Below are positions 51,428 to 60,520 of a stretch of 64,000 bases of DNA, piece after piece. Positions within the stretch are counted from its first letter, which is position 1. The number at the start of each line of letters is the position of its first letter. The notes under the pieces are model-generated. The model did no database searches, was not told the DNA's origin, and saw nothing but the letters and a program-made list of their open reading frames with translations. The stretch lies in NCBI RefSeq assembly GCF_023074055.1, contig NZ_JADPKR010000100.1, positions 62,001-126,000 on the forward strand, in the 5' to 3' direction. The position numbers and the translations under genes are program-made. Source of the DNA: Bradyrhizobium sp. 141 (GTDB lineage Bacteria; Pseudomonadota; Alphaproteobacteria; Rhizobiales; Xanthobacteraceae).

Positions 51428-52642
51428 TCACTTCTTCACCAGCGGACACGCCTGGTCCGGCGGACCGAACGCCTTGTCGCCGGAGATCGTGGTGAGGATC
51501 TTGTAATAGTCCCACGGATATTTGCTCTCCTCCGGCGTCTTCACCTGCACCAGCCAGAGATCGTGCACCATCAGATTGTCCTCGCGCAGCTTGCCGTTGC
51601 GGGCGAAGAAATCCTCGATCGGCTTCTCGCGCATTTTTGCGGCGACCTTGAGCGGATCGTCGGTGCCGCTTTCCTTGATGGCGTTGAGATAGTGCATCAC
51701 GCTGGAATAGACGCCGGCCTGCCACATCGACGGCATCTTGTTCATCTTGGCGAAATAGCGCTTCGACCATTCGCGGGTCTTGTCGTCCATGTCCCAATAG
51801 AACGAGGTCGTCAGCAGCAGGCCCTGGGCTGCCTGCAGGCCGAGGCCGTGGATGTCGGTGATCAGCGCCAGCAGGGCCGCCATCTGCTGGCCGCCCTTGA
51901 ACACGCCGAACTCCGAGCCGGTCTTGATCTCGTTCATGTTGTTGGGGGGACCTGCGGCAATGCCGATGATCTTGGCCTTGGAGGCCTGCGCCTGCAGCAC
52001 GAACGAAGACAGGTCCGGCGTTGCCAGCGGCGGCCGCACCGAGCCCAGCACCTTGCCGCCATTGGCGGTGACGACCGCGGACGCGTCGCGCTCGAGCGAA
52101 TGGCCGAAGGCATAGTCGTCGGTGATGAAGAACCAGCTGTCGCCGCCGCGCTTGACCACCGCATCCGCGGTGCCGACCGCGAGCGCGCGGGTGTCAAACA
52201 CCCACTGGATCGCGTAAGGCGAGCAGAACTTGCCGTGGAAATCGGCGGTGCCGGTCGAGTGGGTGATGAACAGCCGCTTCTTCTCGTTGGCGACGTTCTG
52301 CACCGCGAGCCCGACCGCCGAGACCGGCACGTCGACGATCAAATCGACCTGGTCGACGTCGAACCAGCGCCGCGCGATGGTGCCGCCGATGTCGGCCTTG
52401 AGCTGATGGTCGCCGATCACGATGCTGATCGGCTTGCCGAGCACGGTGCCGCCGAAATCGTCGATCGCCATCTGCGCGGCCGTCACCGAGCCCTGGCCGG
52501 TGGGTGCCGAGGCCGGGCCGTTCATGTCGGTGAGCACGCCGATCTTGACGATTTCGTTGGACACTTGCGCCATTGCGGCGCTTGACATCAGAGCCGCCGT
52601 CAAGGCGGCCGCGACCGGTAGTCCAAATCTGGTTGGATTCAC
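51428..52642 (-). CDS. ABC transporter substrate-binding protein (Liv type)
   Basis: A 404-residue periplasmic binding protein. The GTG at 52642, 6 bases after GGGAGGACA, is the best start and gives an N-terminal signal peptide (VNPTRFGLPVAAALTAALMS, then AMAQ); the frame extends 48 codons further without sense. Mature start NEIVKIGVLTDMNGPASAPTGQG and WFFITDDYAFGHSLERDA are characteristic. No permease or ATPase genes are adjacent; relatives bind amino acids or aromatic acids. Confidence 0.89.
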   Translation of the reverse strand: MNPTRFGLPVAAALTAALMSSAAMAQVSNEIVKIGVLTDMNGPASAPTGQGSVTAAQMAIDDFGGTVLGKPISIVIGDHQLKADIGGTIARRWFDVDQVDLIVDVPVSAVGLAVQNVANEKKRLFITHSTGTADFHGKFCSPYAIQWVFDTRALAVGTADAVVKRGGDSWFFITDDYAFGHSLERDASAVVTANGGKVLGSVRPPLATPDLSSFVLQAQASKAKIIGIAAGPPNNMNEIKTGSEFGVFKGGQQMAALLALITDIHGLGLQAAQGLLLTTSFYWDMDDKTREWSKRYFAKMNKMPSMWQAGVYSSVMHYLNAIKESGTDDPLKVAAKMREKPIEDFFARNGKLREDNLMVHDLWLVQVKTPEESKYPWDYYKILTTISGDKAFGPPDQACPLVKK

Positions 52643-52745
52643 GCTTGTCCTCCCTGATCCGGCGCGTTGGCCGGTGTTGCTTTTTGCCGGGTATGCCCCG
52701 GCTGAATTGGTTTCTTTTGCAACTATTTTGGGGCGGGCGTCAATG

Positions 52746-53639
52746 TCAGGCTGCGAAGCGGATCTGTCCTGCGGATGAGGGATCATAGCCGGTCAGCTCC
52801 TCGGCGCGCTGCCGCAGCCGCCGTTCGTCCAGGAAGCGGAGCAGGGCCTGCATGGCGGGGCGGAAATAGCTGCGCTGCCGCATCGCGAGGTCGAAGTTCT
52901 CCCAGACCAGCGGCACGAAATCCAGACCGGCCGAGCGCGCGGTGGCGCGCGTCGCGATGCCGCAATCGGCCTGGCCGGCGCGGACCAGCTCGGCAAGGTC
53001 CGGACCGGTCAGGCACGGCGCCTCGGCCCGGCGCAAATCCCGTGTCGTGGCGCCCGCGCGCTTCAGCAGCAGGTCGAGCAGCATCTGCGCGCCCGTGCCC
53101 TGTTGCCGCATCGCCATCCTGGCGCCGCGCGCGAGCACGTCGGTCAGGCCGTGCAGGTGCTTGGGATTGCCTTGCGGCAGCACGAGACCCTGCTCGCGGC
53201 GCACGAACGCCACCAGCACCGCATCATGCAGGTCGGGAGCTGCGCGCAGCGCTTCGATACTGGCATCGCCGGCGAGATCGTCGGAAGCCTCCAGGCCGTG
53301 GAAGTGCACCGCCGCCGCCATCACCTCGTTGCGCTGCAAGCGTTCGAGCCCGCGCATGCTGCCCTCGCTCATCGATCCCAAGCCGGATCCGGACTCGCGC
53401 AGGCTCCAATCCAGCAGTTCGTCCTGGCTGCCGCCCACGACCGGCGGTGGCTCCGCGATCAGCATGCCGGCCGGACGCGCGAGGCCGGACAGCACCCAGA
53501 GATCGAGTTCGTGCCGCGGGAAGAGCCACTTCCCGGTCACCTTGGTGCAGGGGATCGCGCCGGTGGTGACGAGTTCGTAAAGCTTGCGTTCGCCGAGCCG
53601 AAGGTAATCGGCGGCTTCGCTGGTCGTCAGGAATTCCAT
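52746..53639 (-). CDS. helix-turn-helix regulator with PBP-like molybdate/tungstate-type domain
   Basis: A 297-residue protein. Residues 1-55 are an excisionase-type helix-turn-helix (FLTTSEAADYLRLGERKLYEL, then KVTGKWLFPRHELDLWVL). Residues about 80-290 form a PBP-like domain (PF12727 type): GSQDELLDWSLRESGSGLGS, EVMAAAVHFHG, RQQGTGAQMLLDLLL and ADCGIATRATARSAGLDFVPL. The same domain is fused to a MoeA protein at 55906. It is divergent from the TupA-like gene (270 bases between starts), so it probably senses molybdate or tungstate and controls the right-hand genes. Confidence 0.87.
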   Translation of the reverse strand: MEFLTTSEAADYLRLGERKLYELVTTGAIPCTKVTGKWLFPRHELDLWVLSGLARPAGMLIAEPPPVVGGSQDELLDWSLRESGSGLGSMSEGSMRGLERLQRNEVMAAAVHFHGLEASDDLAGDASIEALRAAPDLHDAVLVAFVRREQGLVLPQGNPKHLHGLTDVLARGARMAMRQQGTGAQMLLDLLLKRAGATTRDLRRAEAPCLTGPDLAELVRAGQADCGIATRATARSAGLDFVPLVWENFDLAMRQRSYFRPAMQALLRFLDERRLRQRAEELTGYDPSSAGQIRFAA

Positions 53640-53909
53640 CCTGCATTCCTATGCAAATTCTTGCTTCTTTTTGACGTCTAACGCAGGTGGAATTCTGCAT
53701 TTCAATTTGTGTCCGCGGGAACCATGCCTGATCATCTCGCTGCTTTGCAACACATCCGCGCGCGCGATTTCTGCTTTGGTGAACGATCTCAAAGCGTGCG
53801 TGCTCTTGCCGAAATTTCCCGACTGCAGAGCGCAAGGCAGCAGATGCGTCACGAGTGCGGCGCAATCGCTCGCCATCATGGCCGCGTCTTATCCAATGGG
53901 AACCCGATC

Positions 53910-54743
53910 ATGGCCGTCCGCCGCCTGTCCGTAGCATTCGCGGTTTTCTGCGGCCTCACCGCGGGCGTTGCGGCGTCATCCGCGGAGGACCGCGCGATCG
54001 TGCTGGCCTCGACCACATCGACGCAGGATTCCGGCCTGCTCGACTATCTGCTGCCGATCTTCCAGGACAAGACCGGCATCGAGGTGACCGTGATCGCGCG
54101 GCGCGCCGATGAGGTGCTCAACGGGCCGCGACGGGGCGAGGCCGACGTCGTGCTGATGCACGCGCGGCCGCAGGAGGAGAAATTCGTCGCCGACGGCTTT
54201 GGCGAGAAGCGTTTCAACGTGATGTACAACGACTATGTGCTGATCGGGCCGAAGAGCGATCCGGCGGCCGTGAAGGGCAAGGACATCGTGACGGCACTGA
54301 AGGCGATCGAAGCCAAAGGCGCGCCGTTCGTGACGCGCGGCGATCGGTCGGGCACCCACGCCGCGGAGCTCGCGCTCTGGATCGTCGCCGGCATCGACAT
54401 CGGCGCTGCCAAGGGCGCCTGGTATCGCGAGGCCGGGCAGGGCATGACCTCGGCCCTCGACGCCGCGCGCGCCGCGAATGCCTATGTGCTGTCGGACCGC
54501 GGCAACTGGATCGCGTTCAGGGATCGCGGCGATCTCGACATTGTCGTCGAAGGCGATCGGCGGCTGCTCAATCAGTACGGCGTGATGCTGGTGAACCCCG
54601 AGAAGTTTCCGAACGTGAAGAAGGATCTCGCGCAGACCTTCATCGACTGGCTGACCTCGCCGGAGGGGCAGACGGCGATCGCCGGCTACAAGGTCGACGG
54701 GCAGCAGTTGTTCTTCCCGAATTCGGACCGGTCGGGCGGTTGA
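53910..54743 (+). CDS. tupA: TupA-like tungstate/molybdate-binding protein
   Basis: A 277-residue periplasmic protein with a signal peptide (to about residue 24, ASSAED). The family motif LASTTSTQDSGLLDYLLPIFQDKTGIEV is clear, as are GEADVVLMHARPQEEKFVADGFG, NDYVLIGPKSDP, and TRGDRSGTHAAEL. ATG 53910 follows AATGGGAA. Tungstate transport normally needs the permease TupB and ATPase TupC, which are absent here; instead MoeA-type genes follow. It may donate to a remote transporter or act as a sensor with the divergent regulator. Tungstate versus molybdate cannot be decided. Confidence 0.85.
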   Translation: MAVRRLSVAFAVFCGLTAGVAASSAEDRAIVLASTTSTQDSGLLDYLLPIFQDKTGIEVTVIARRADEVLNGPRRGEADVVLMHARPQEEKFVADGFGEKRFNVMYNDYVLIGPKSDPAAVKGKDIVTALKAIEAKGAPFVTRGDRSGTHAAELALWIVAGIDIGAAKGAWYREAGQGMTSALDAARAANAYVLSDRGNWIAFRDRGDLDIVVEGDRRLLNQYGVMLVNPEKFPNVKKDLAQTFIDWLTSPEGQTAIAGYKVDGQQLFFPNSDRSGG

Positions 54744-54797
54744 GGCCCGCATCGCCGGCGGTTGCCAAAGCAGGCGATGCATGGTCCACCATGGCGC

Positions 54798-55904
54798 ATG
54801 ACCCAGCACCTGCCGTCCTCGCTCACGCCGCTCGAGATCGCGCTCGCCGCGTTGTTGAACGGGCTTGAGCCGCTTGCACCGGTGGAGTTGCCACTGGCCG
54901 ACGCGGCCGGTTGCATCGCGGCGGGCACTCCGCTGCTTGCGGCCCATCCGCGGCACGACATTGCCGCTGCGGACGGCTGGGCGCTGTGCGCCAATGATCT
55001 CGTCGGCGCCTCCTCCTATTCGCCGCTGCCTTTGACAAAAGTGCCGCAATGGGTCGAGGCCGGCGAAGCGATGCCGGCGGGATGCGACTGTGTGCTCGAT
55101 GCCGACGCCGTGGAGGTGTCGGGGCCGCTCGCGCAGGTGCTGGCGGAAGGCGTGCCGGGGCAGGACGTCAGGCGCGCCGGGAGCGACATCGCGGAACGTA
55201 CGCCTGCCGGTGCCGAGGGTTATCCGGTCGGTGCGGCCGATCTGCTGCTGGCGCGCGTTGCGGGTCTGGAGAAACTCGGCGTACGGCGGCCCCGGCTGCG
55301 CATCGTCAATGTGCCGGGCGCAACGGCAACGATGCATATGATCGCCGGGTTCGCGCATGCAGCGGGACTGGGTGTGGAAACGCACGAAACCGGTGCACGC
55401 GATCAAGCATCGATCGCCGATGCGCTCGATGCGTCCTCTTGTGACCTCCTGCTGACGGCGGGCGGCAGCGGCGTCGGCCGCCGGGATGCCGCTGTCATAG
55501 CGCTGGCCCAGTGTGGCGAGGTGCTGGCCCATGGCCTCGCGCTCCAGCCCGGACGCACCGCCGCGGTCGGGCGGCTCGGGCGAATTCCCGTGGTTGCCTT
55601 GCCCGGCTCGCCCGATCATGCGCTCGCGGCCTGGCTCGGGCTCGTGCTGCCGCTCATCGACCACCTGTCCGCGCGGCAACCGCGCCGGCAGGTGACCTTG
55701 CCGCTTGCGCGCAAAATCGCATCCAGTGTCGGTATCGCCGAAATGGCTCTGCTGTCCCTGGAACATCATGCGTGGATGCCGCTTGCCGTGGGCGAATGGC
55801 CGCTCCAGGCGATTGCCCGTGCCGATGCATGGCTGCTCGTCCCCGCCAGCCACGAGGGATTTGCGGCGGGCACGTCGGTCGATGCCTATCTGATGCGGAA
55901 ATGA
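54798..55904 (+). CDS. MoeA-like molybdopterin-binding protein
   Basis: A 368-residue protein resembling MoeA but shorter than the usual 400-420 residues. Start-side motif PLADAAGCIAAGTPLLAAHPRHDIAAADGWAL corresponds to the MoeA domain that holds PPFDNSAMDGYA, with the DNS/AMDGY positions changed to DIAAADGWA. The molybdopterin-binding part has LLTAGGSGVGRRDAAVI and PGSPDHALAAW. The Asp/Ser residues used in metal insertion are partly changed, so it may be a specialised or non-catalytic paralog. It stops 1 base before the fused MoeA gene. Confidence 0.8.
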   Translation: MTQHLPSSLTPLEIALAALLNGLEPLAPVELPLADAAGCIAAGTPLLAAHPRHDIAAADGWALCANDLVGASSYSPLPLTKVPQWVEAGEAMPAGCDCVLDADAVEVSGPLAQVLAEGVPGQDVRRAGSDIAERTPAGAEGYPVGAADLLLARVAGLEKLGVRRPRLRIVNVPGATATMHMIAGFAHAAGLGVETHETGARDQASIADALDASSCDLLLTAGGSGVGRRDAAVIALAQCGEVLAHGLALQPGRTAAVGRLGRIPVVALPGSPDHALAAWLGLVLPLIDHLSARQPRRQVTLPLARKIASSVGIAEMALLSLEHHAWMPLAVGEWPLQAIARADAWLLVPASHEGFAAGTSVDAYLMRK

Positions 55905-55905
55905 T

Positions 55906-57867
55906 ATGGGTTCCGGCATGACGATGATTCCGCGATCGCAAATCCCTAGCGCGTTCGAACAGGAGCAATTCCTCAAGATCCTGTCGCGGGAGGAAGCGCT
56001 GGCACGGTTCGAGGCGTTGCTGTTCCCGCGCACGATTCCGACCGAGATGCGCAAGCTCGCCGATGCCCTCGGTGCGGCACTCGCCGAGGACGTCACGGCT
56101 CCGATCGATGTTCCCCCGTTCGACCGCTCCAATGTCGACGGCTTCGCCGTGCGCTCGGCGGATATCGTCGCGGCGGGCGAAGGCAAGCCTGTTCGCCTTG
56201 CACTGAACGGCGAAACCATCCACTGCGGCACCGCGCCAGCGCTGCAAGTGGCGGCCGGAACCGCAACGGCGATCGCCACCGGCGGTCCGCTGCCGCGCGG
56301 CGCCGATGCCGTCGTCATGGTCGAGCACACCCAGCCGGCAGGGTCGGACGCGATCGAGGTTCGTCGCGCCACGTCTCCGGGGCAATTCGTCTCCTATGCC
56401 GGATCCGACATCGCGCGCGGCGAAGCGCTGCTGCGCGCCGGCACGATCATCGGCTCGCGCGAGATCGGCATGCTGGCCGCGTGCGGCATCGCCGAAGTGA
56501 GTGTGGCGCGCAAGCCGGTTGTGGCCGTCATCTCCACCGGCGACGAATTGGTGCAGCCGGGCCAGCCGCTCGCGCCTGCCGAGATCTACGACACCAATGG
56601 TGCGATCGTCACTGCTGCGATCGACGAGAATGGCGGTGAGGCGGTTTTCCACGGCGCCGTTCCCGACGATGAGGCCATGCTCGAAGCCGCTATGCGCCGC
56701 GCGCTGGCAGGCGCCGACATGCTCGTGCTGTCGGGCGGCACATCGAAAGGCGCGGGCGATTTGTCCCACCGCATCATCGGCCGTCTCGGCCAGCCCGGCG
56801 TCATCGCCCATGGCGTTGCGCTCAAGCCCGGCAAGCCGCTGTGCCTTGCGGTGTGCGACGGCAAGCCGGTGGTGATCCTGCCGGGCTTTCCGACCTCGGC
56901 GATGTTCACCTTCCACGACATGATCGTGCCGGTGCTGCGCAGGATGGCCGGACTGCCGCCGCGCTCCGATGCGAAGGTCAGTGCAACCGTGCCCGTCCGT
57001 ATCGCTTCCGAGCTCGGCCGTACCGAATTCGTGATGGTCTCGCTGGTCGAGGGTCAGGATCGCCTGATCGCCTATCCCACCGGCAAGGGCTCCGGCGCGA
57101 TCACGTCCTTCGCGCAGGCCGATGGCTTTCTGCGCATCGATGCGCTCGCCGACCAGATGCCGGCCGGGACCGAAGCCGAGGTGACGCTGTTCACGCCGCA
57201 TGTGCGCGTGCCCGATCTCGTCATCGTCGGCAGCCATTGCACCGGTCTCGATCTCGTCACCGCTGAGCTCGCGCATGCCGGCCTCACCGTGCGATCGATC
57301 GCGGTCGGCAGCCTCGGCGGACTTGCGGCTGCAAAGCGCGGCGAATGCGATCTCGCGCCGATCCATCTGTTCGACGATCGAAGCGAGACCTACAACACGC
57401 CCTATCTCGTCGAGGGGCTCGAACTCGTGCCGGGCTGGCGGCGGATGCAGGGCATCGTGTTCCGCGAGGGCGACAAGCGTTTCGAAGGTCTTGGTGCGAA
57501 GGACGCCGTTGCTGCGGCGCTCGCTGACCCCGCCTGCATCATGGTCAACCGCAACCAGGGCGCCGGCACGCGCATCCTGATCGATCGTTTGCTCGGCGGC
57601 GCGCGCCCGGAAGGCTATTGGAACCAGCCGCGCTCGCACAATGCGGTCGCGGCGGCCGTCGTGCAGCACCGCGCCGACTGGGGCATGACCATTGCGCCGG
57701 TCGCCCATGCGGCCGGCCTCGGTTTCATTCCGCTCGCGGAAGAGCATTATGACTTCGTGCTGGTGACCGCGCGCAAGGACCGGCCGGCCGTGCAGGCCTT
57801 CCTCGACGCACTCGGCTCGGACGATGCACGTGCTGCGCTTGAGCGGGCCGGATTTCGGCCTGCGTAG
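55906..57867 (+). CDS. MoeA fused to a PBP-like domain
   Basis: A 653-residue protein. Residues 15-430 form a full MoeA (IDVPPFDRSNVDGFAVRSAD, AGSDIARGEALLRAGT, STGDELVQPGQ, LSGGTSKGAGDLSHRIIG, LPGFPTSAMF), which inserts molybdenum into molybdopterin. Residues about 435-650 are a PBP-like domain (VIVGSHCTGLDLVTAELAHA, GECDLAPIHLFDD, NRNQGAGTRILIDRLLGG, RADWGMTIAPVAHAAGLGF), the same type as in the regulator at 52746. It may bind molybdate or tungstate and pass it on. The start is 1 base after the preceding stop. Confidence 0.9.
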   Translation: MGSGMTMIPRSQIPSAFEQEQFLKILSREEALARFEALLFPRTIPTEMRKLADALGAALAEDVTAPIDVPPFDRSNVDGFAVRSADIVAAGEGKPVRLALNGETIHCGTAPALQVAAGTATAIATGGPLPRGADAVVMVEHTQPAGSDAIEVRRATSPGQFVSYAGSDIARGEALLRAGTIIGSREIGMLAACGIAEVSVARKPVVAVISTGDELVQPGQPLAPAEIYDTNGAIVTAAIDENGGEAVFHGAVPDDEAMLEAAMRRALAGADMLVLSGGTSKGAGDLSHRIIGRLGQPGVIAHGVALKPGKPLCLAVCDGKPVVILPGFPTSAMFTFHDMIVPVLRRMAGLPPRSDAKVSATVPVRIASELGRTEFVMVSLVEGQDRLIAYPTGKGSGAITSFAQADGFLRIDALADQMPAGTEAEVTLFTPHVRVPDLVIVGSHCTGLDLVTAELAHAGLTVRSIAVGSLGGLAAAKRGECDLAPIHLFDDRSETYNTPYLVEGLELVPGWRRMQGIVFREGDKRFEGLGAKDAVAAALADPACIMVNRNQGAGTRILIDRLLGGARPEGYWNQPRSHNAVAAAVVQHRADWGMTIAPVAHAAGLGFIPLAEEHYDFVLVTARKDRPAVQAFLDALGSDDARAALERAGFRPA

Positions 57868-57879
57868 ACGCCAGCTGGG

Positions 57880-58104
57880 TTATCGATGCGATGCCTGATC
57901 GGTGCCGCTGGCGGCCTGAGCGGCGCGCTCCCGCTTCTCGGCTTCGGCCAGCGCACGCTGTGCGGCAGGCGGCAGAGGCTTCGGGTCCGGCGGGACCTCG
58001 ACGGTGTCAGGCTTGCTCAGCTGTTTCGTGCGATCGATCACGTCCGAAACATCGAACGCGAGGTCGACAACATCGAAAATGACATCCAAGAGCGAGTCGG
58101 TCAT
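57880..58104 (-). CDS. small hypothetical protein
   Basis: A 74-residue protein with an N-terminal amphipathic or weakly hydrophobic part (LLDVIFDVVDLAFDVSDVID) and a Pro-, Ala- and Glu-rich, charged C-terminal half. GGATGAGCC precedes the ATG. No family is recognised. It is convergent with the MoeA fusion gene and lies 121 bases downstream of mobA, on the same strand as the mobA/fdhD pair. Expression is plausible but unproven. Confidence 0.5.
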   Translation of the reverse strand: MTDSLLDVIFDVVDLAFDVSDVIDRTKQLSKPDTVEVPPDPKPLPPAAQRALAEAEKRERAAQAASGTDQASHR

Positions 58105-58225
58105 GGCTCATCCGGGGGCAACGTCCGATCAGTGGTCGCTCCCGTCCTCAGTTGGGTTCAACAGACCCGGGAATGCGGTGGCGGCCGGGCCGGCATCCGC
58201 ATCAGTTCGGCCATGGCTGACCGCC

Positions 58226-58867
58226 TTAGGCCGCGTCGTCCAGCGCCGCCAGCCGCTCGGCTTCGGCGATGTCCTCGACCGTATTGGCATTGAAGAACGG
58301 ATCGAGCGGCTCGGCTGGCCACGTCACCGTCGCGAGCGGATAGCGCGCGGTCCAGCGGTCGATCTTGCGGAGGTCTTCGACGACCAGCGCGTGACGCAGC
58401 TCGTCGCGCAAGGCGACGCGCCAGAGGCCAATCACCGGATGTGACTGGTCGCCGGATGCGGCGACGGCGAGCTGCGCGTTCTCGCGCTCGCGTGCGTCAT
58501 GCAGGCGGGCCACCAGATCGCGCGGCAGGAACGGGCAATCGCCGGCGGCGCTGAGCGCCCAGTCGATCTCCGGCCGATTTGCCGCGGTCCAGTCGAGCGC
58601 CGCGAGAATGCCGGCGAGCGGGCCGGGAAAACCGGGCACGTCGTCGGGGACGACCTGCAGGCCGAAGTCGGCGAAGCGCGCGGGATCGCCGTTGGCATTG
58701 AGGATCAGTCCGCTACATTGCGGCGTCAACCGCGCGATCACGCGCTCCAGAATGGTGCGGCCGCCGATGGTGCGCATCGGCTTGTCGCCGCCGCCCATGC
58801 GCCGCGCGAGACCGCCGGCGAGCAGCACGCCTTGCGTGGCTGCAAAACTAGTCGTCACGACCTTCAC
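58226..58867 (-). CDS. mobA: molybdenum cofactor guanylyltransferase MobA
   Basis: A 213-residue enzyme that attaches GMP to molybdenum cofactor to make the guanine dinucleotide form used by DMSO-reductase-family enzymes such as formate dehydrogenase. The nucleotide-binding motif GVLLAGGLARRMGGGDKP is at residues 13-30, with SAAGDCPFLPRDLVARL following. GTG start at 58867 (or GTG 58858). It overlaps fdhD by 20 bases, so the two are translationally coupled. Confidence 0.93.
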   Translation of the reverse strand: MKVVTTSFAATQGVLLAGGLARRMGGGDKPMRTIGGRTILERVIARLTPQCSGLILNANGDPARFADFGLQVVPDDVPGFPGPLAGILAALDWTAANRPEIDWALSAAGDCPFLPRDLVARLHDARERENAQLAVAASGDQSHPVIGLWRVALRDELRHALVVEDLRKIDRWTARYPLATVTWPAEPLDPFFNANTVEDIAEAERLAALDDAA

Positions 58868-59738
58868 CCTTGCGCTTGTGCTTCGCCGACTCCTCCTCGA
58901 CGTAGTCGAGGTTCTGGTCGTAGACGATGCGCTCCTTGCCCGCGAGGACGATGAAGCGCTTGCCGCGGGTGCGTCCGACCAGCGTCAGCCCGACCTGGCG
59001 GGCGAGATCGACACCCCAGGCGGTGAAGCCGGAGCGCGACACCAGGATCGGGATCCCCATGCGGACGGTCTTGATCACCATCTCCGAGGTGAGACGCCCC
59101 GTGGTGTAGAGGATCTTGTCGGAGGCATCGACGCCGTGGCGGTACATCCAGCCCGCGATCTTGTCGACCGCGTTGTGCCGGCCGACATCCTCGGTGTAGC
59201 AGAGCGGAGTGCCCTCCTTGCACAGCACACAGCCATGGATCGCGCCGGCCTCGAGATAGAGCGAGGGCATGGTGTTGATGGTCTGCGTCATCTGGTAGAG
59301 CCAGGAGGTGCGCAGCTCCGCCTTCGGCAATGCGACGCTCTCGACAGCCTCCAGCAGGTCGCCGAAGGCGGTGCCCTGCGCACAGCCCGAGGTCTGCGTG
59401 CGCTTCTTCAGCTTGGCTTCGAAATTGGTGTGGTGTGTGGTGCGCACCACGACCACCTGGAGGTCGTCGTCGTATTCGACCTCGGTGACGACGTCATTAT
59501 ATTTCAGCATGTTCTGGTTCAGCAGATAGCCGAGCGCCAGATATTCCGGATAGTCGCCGATCGTCATCATGGTGACGATCTCCTGGGCATTCAGGTAGAG
59601 CGTCAGCGGCCGCTCCATCGGCACCTTGATCTCGACCCTGGCGCCGGTCTGGTCGGTCCCGGTCACGCTCTGGGTCAGGCGAGGATCGTCTGGGTTCGGG
59701 ACGATCAGGGGCACGGGAGCTTTGTCGATCTTCATCAT
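58848..59738 (-). CDS. fdhD: formate dehydrogenase accessory sulfurtransferase FdhD
   Basis: A 296-residue protein that transfers sulfur from IscS to the molybdenum cofactor of formate dehydrogenase. The substrate loop is RTQTSGCAQGTAFGD; E. coli FdhD has a CxxC here, but this protein keeps only the first Cys (Cys119). The later region HGCVLCKEGTPLCYTEDVGRHNAVDKI contains more Cys and the conserved EDVGRHNAxDK motif. Together with mobA and mobB it indicates a formate dehydrogenase nearby. The N-terminal part (about residues 1-60) is typical. Confidence 0.93.
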   Translation of the reverse strand: MMKIDKAPVPLIVPNPDDPRLTQSVTGTDQTGARVEIKVPMERPLTLYLNAQEIVTMMTIGDYPEYLALGYLLNQNMLKYNDVVTEVEYDDDLQVVVVRTTHHTNFEAKLKKRTQTSGCAQGTAFGDLLEAVESVALPKAELRTSWLYQMTQTINTMPSLYLEAGAIHGCVLCKEGTPLCYTEDVGRHNAVDKIAGWMYRHGVDASDKILYTTGRLTSEMVIKTVRMGIPILVSRSGFTAWGVDLARQVGLTLVGRTRGKRFIVLAGKERIVYDQNLDYVEEESAKHKRKGEGRDD

Positions 59739-59811
59739 GGTCGCGACGTTAGCATGACATTCGGCTCAAGCCGATATAAGCATGGCGGTGAGCGGGTGAA
59801 ATGCCTCCGTT

Positions 59812-59928
59812 CGTCATTGCGAGCCAACGGGTCCGCGCGAAGCGCGGCCCGATGACAGGCTCCGCGAAGCAATCCAGACTGCCACTGTGGATATAGTTCT
59901 GGATTGCTTCGCTGCGCTCGCAATGACG
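59812..59928. repeat. interspersed palindromic repeat upstream of mobB
   Basis: CGTCATTGCGAG at the left pairs with CTCGCAATGACG at the right; inside, GCGAAGCAATCCAGA pairs with TCTGGATTGCTTCGC around a short loop. This resembles a repeat family frequent in Bradyrhizobium. It sits in the divergent gap between fdhD and mobB. Confidence 0.75.
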
Positions 59929-59983
59929 GGGAGAGGCCGGAGGTTCCACCGGCTGGCGAGCCGTAGGCGGAGATCGAACGGTT

Positions 59984-60511
59984 ATGAAAGTCATCGGCCT
60001 TGCGGGCTGGAGCGGTGCGGGCAAGACCACGCTGTTGACGCGGCTGATCCCGCATTTCAACGCGCAGGGCCTGCGCGTCTCCGTCATCAAGCATGCGCAT
60101 CACCAGTTCGACGTCGACGTGCCCGGCAAGGATTCCTGGCGGCATCGCGAGGCCGGCGCGGCCGAAGTGCTGGTTGCTTCGTCAAGCCGCTGGGCCCTGA
60201 TGCACGAGCTGCGCGGCGCGGCGGAGCCGCGTCTGCCGGAACTATTGGGCAAGCTGTCCGCGGTCGATCTCGTCGTGGTCGAGGGCTTCAAGCGCGAGCC
60301 GCACCGCAAGATCGAGGTGCATCGCGCGGCGAACGGCAAGCCGCTGTTGTTTCTCGACGATCCCGGGATTGCCGGGATCGCGACGGACACCGCCATTAAC
60401 ACTGGGCTGCCGACTGTCCATCTCGACGATATCGCGGCGGCTGCGGCATTGCTGCTGCGCGCGGCGATGCCGGTCGAGGAAGCCGTGGCGAAGAGCGCCG
60501 CGATACGCTGA
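59984..60511 (+). CDS. mobB: molybdopterin-guanine dinucleotide biosynthesis protein B
   Basis: A 175-residue GTP-binding protein that aids MobA. Walker A is GLAGWSGAGKTTLLTRL near the N-terminus, followed by VSVIKHAHHQFDVDVPGKDSW, the conserved KHxHHxFDxDxPGKDS pattern, then VDLVVVEGFKREPHRKIEVHR. It begins a rightward run (mobB, moeA, tusA-like) divergent from fdhD/mobA. Stop and next start are 9 bases apart. Confidence 0.95.
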   Translation: MKVIGLAGWSGAGKTTLLTRLIPHFNAQGLRVSVIKHAHHQFDVDVPGKDSWRHREAGAAEVLVASSSRWALMHELRGAAEPRLPELLGKLSAVDLVVVEGFKREPHRKIEVHRAANGKPLLFLDDPGIAGIATDTAINTGLPTVHLDDIAAAAALLLRAAMPVEEAVAKSAAIR

Positions 60512-60520
60512 CGAGGCACC

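Noticed and set aside
53976..56372. Long leftward open frame of 798 codons
   Set aside because: It is antisense to tupA and the moeA-like genes, whose products have clear family motifs. The length is an effect of high GC content. The same holds for 55654-57747 and 60242-61888.
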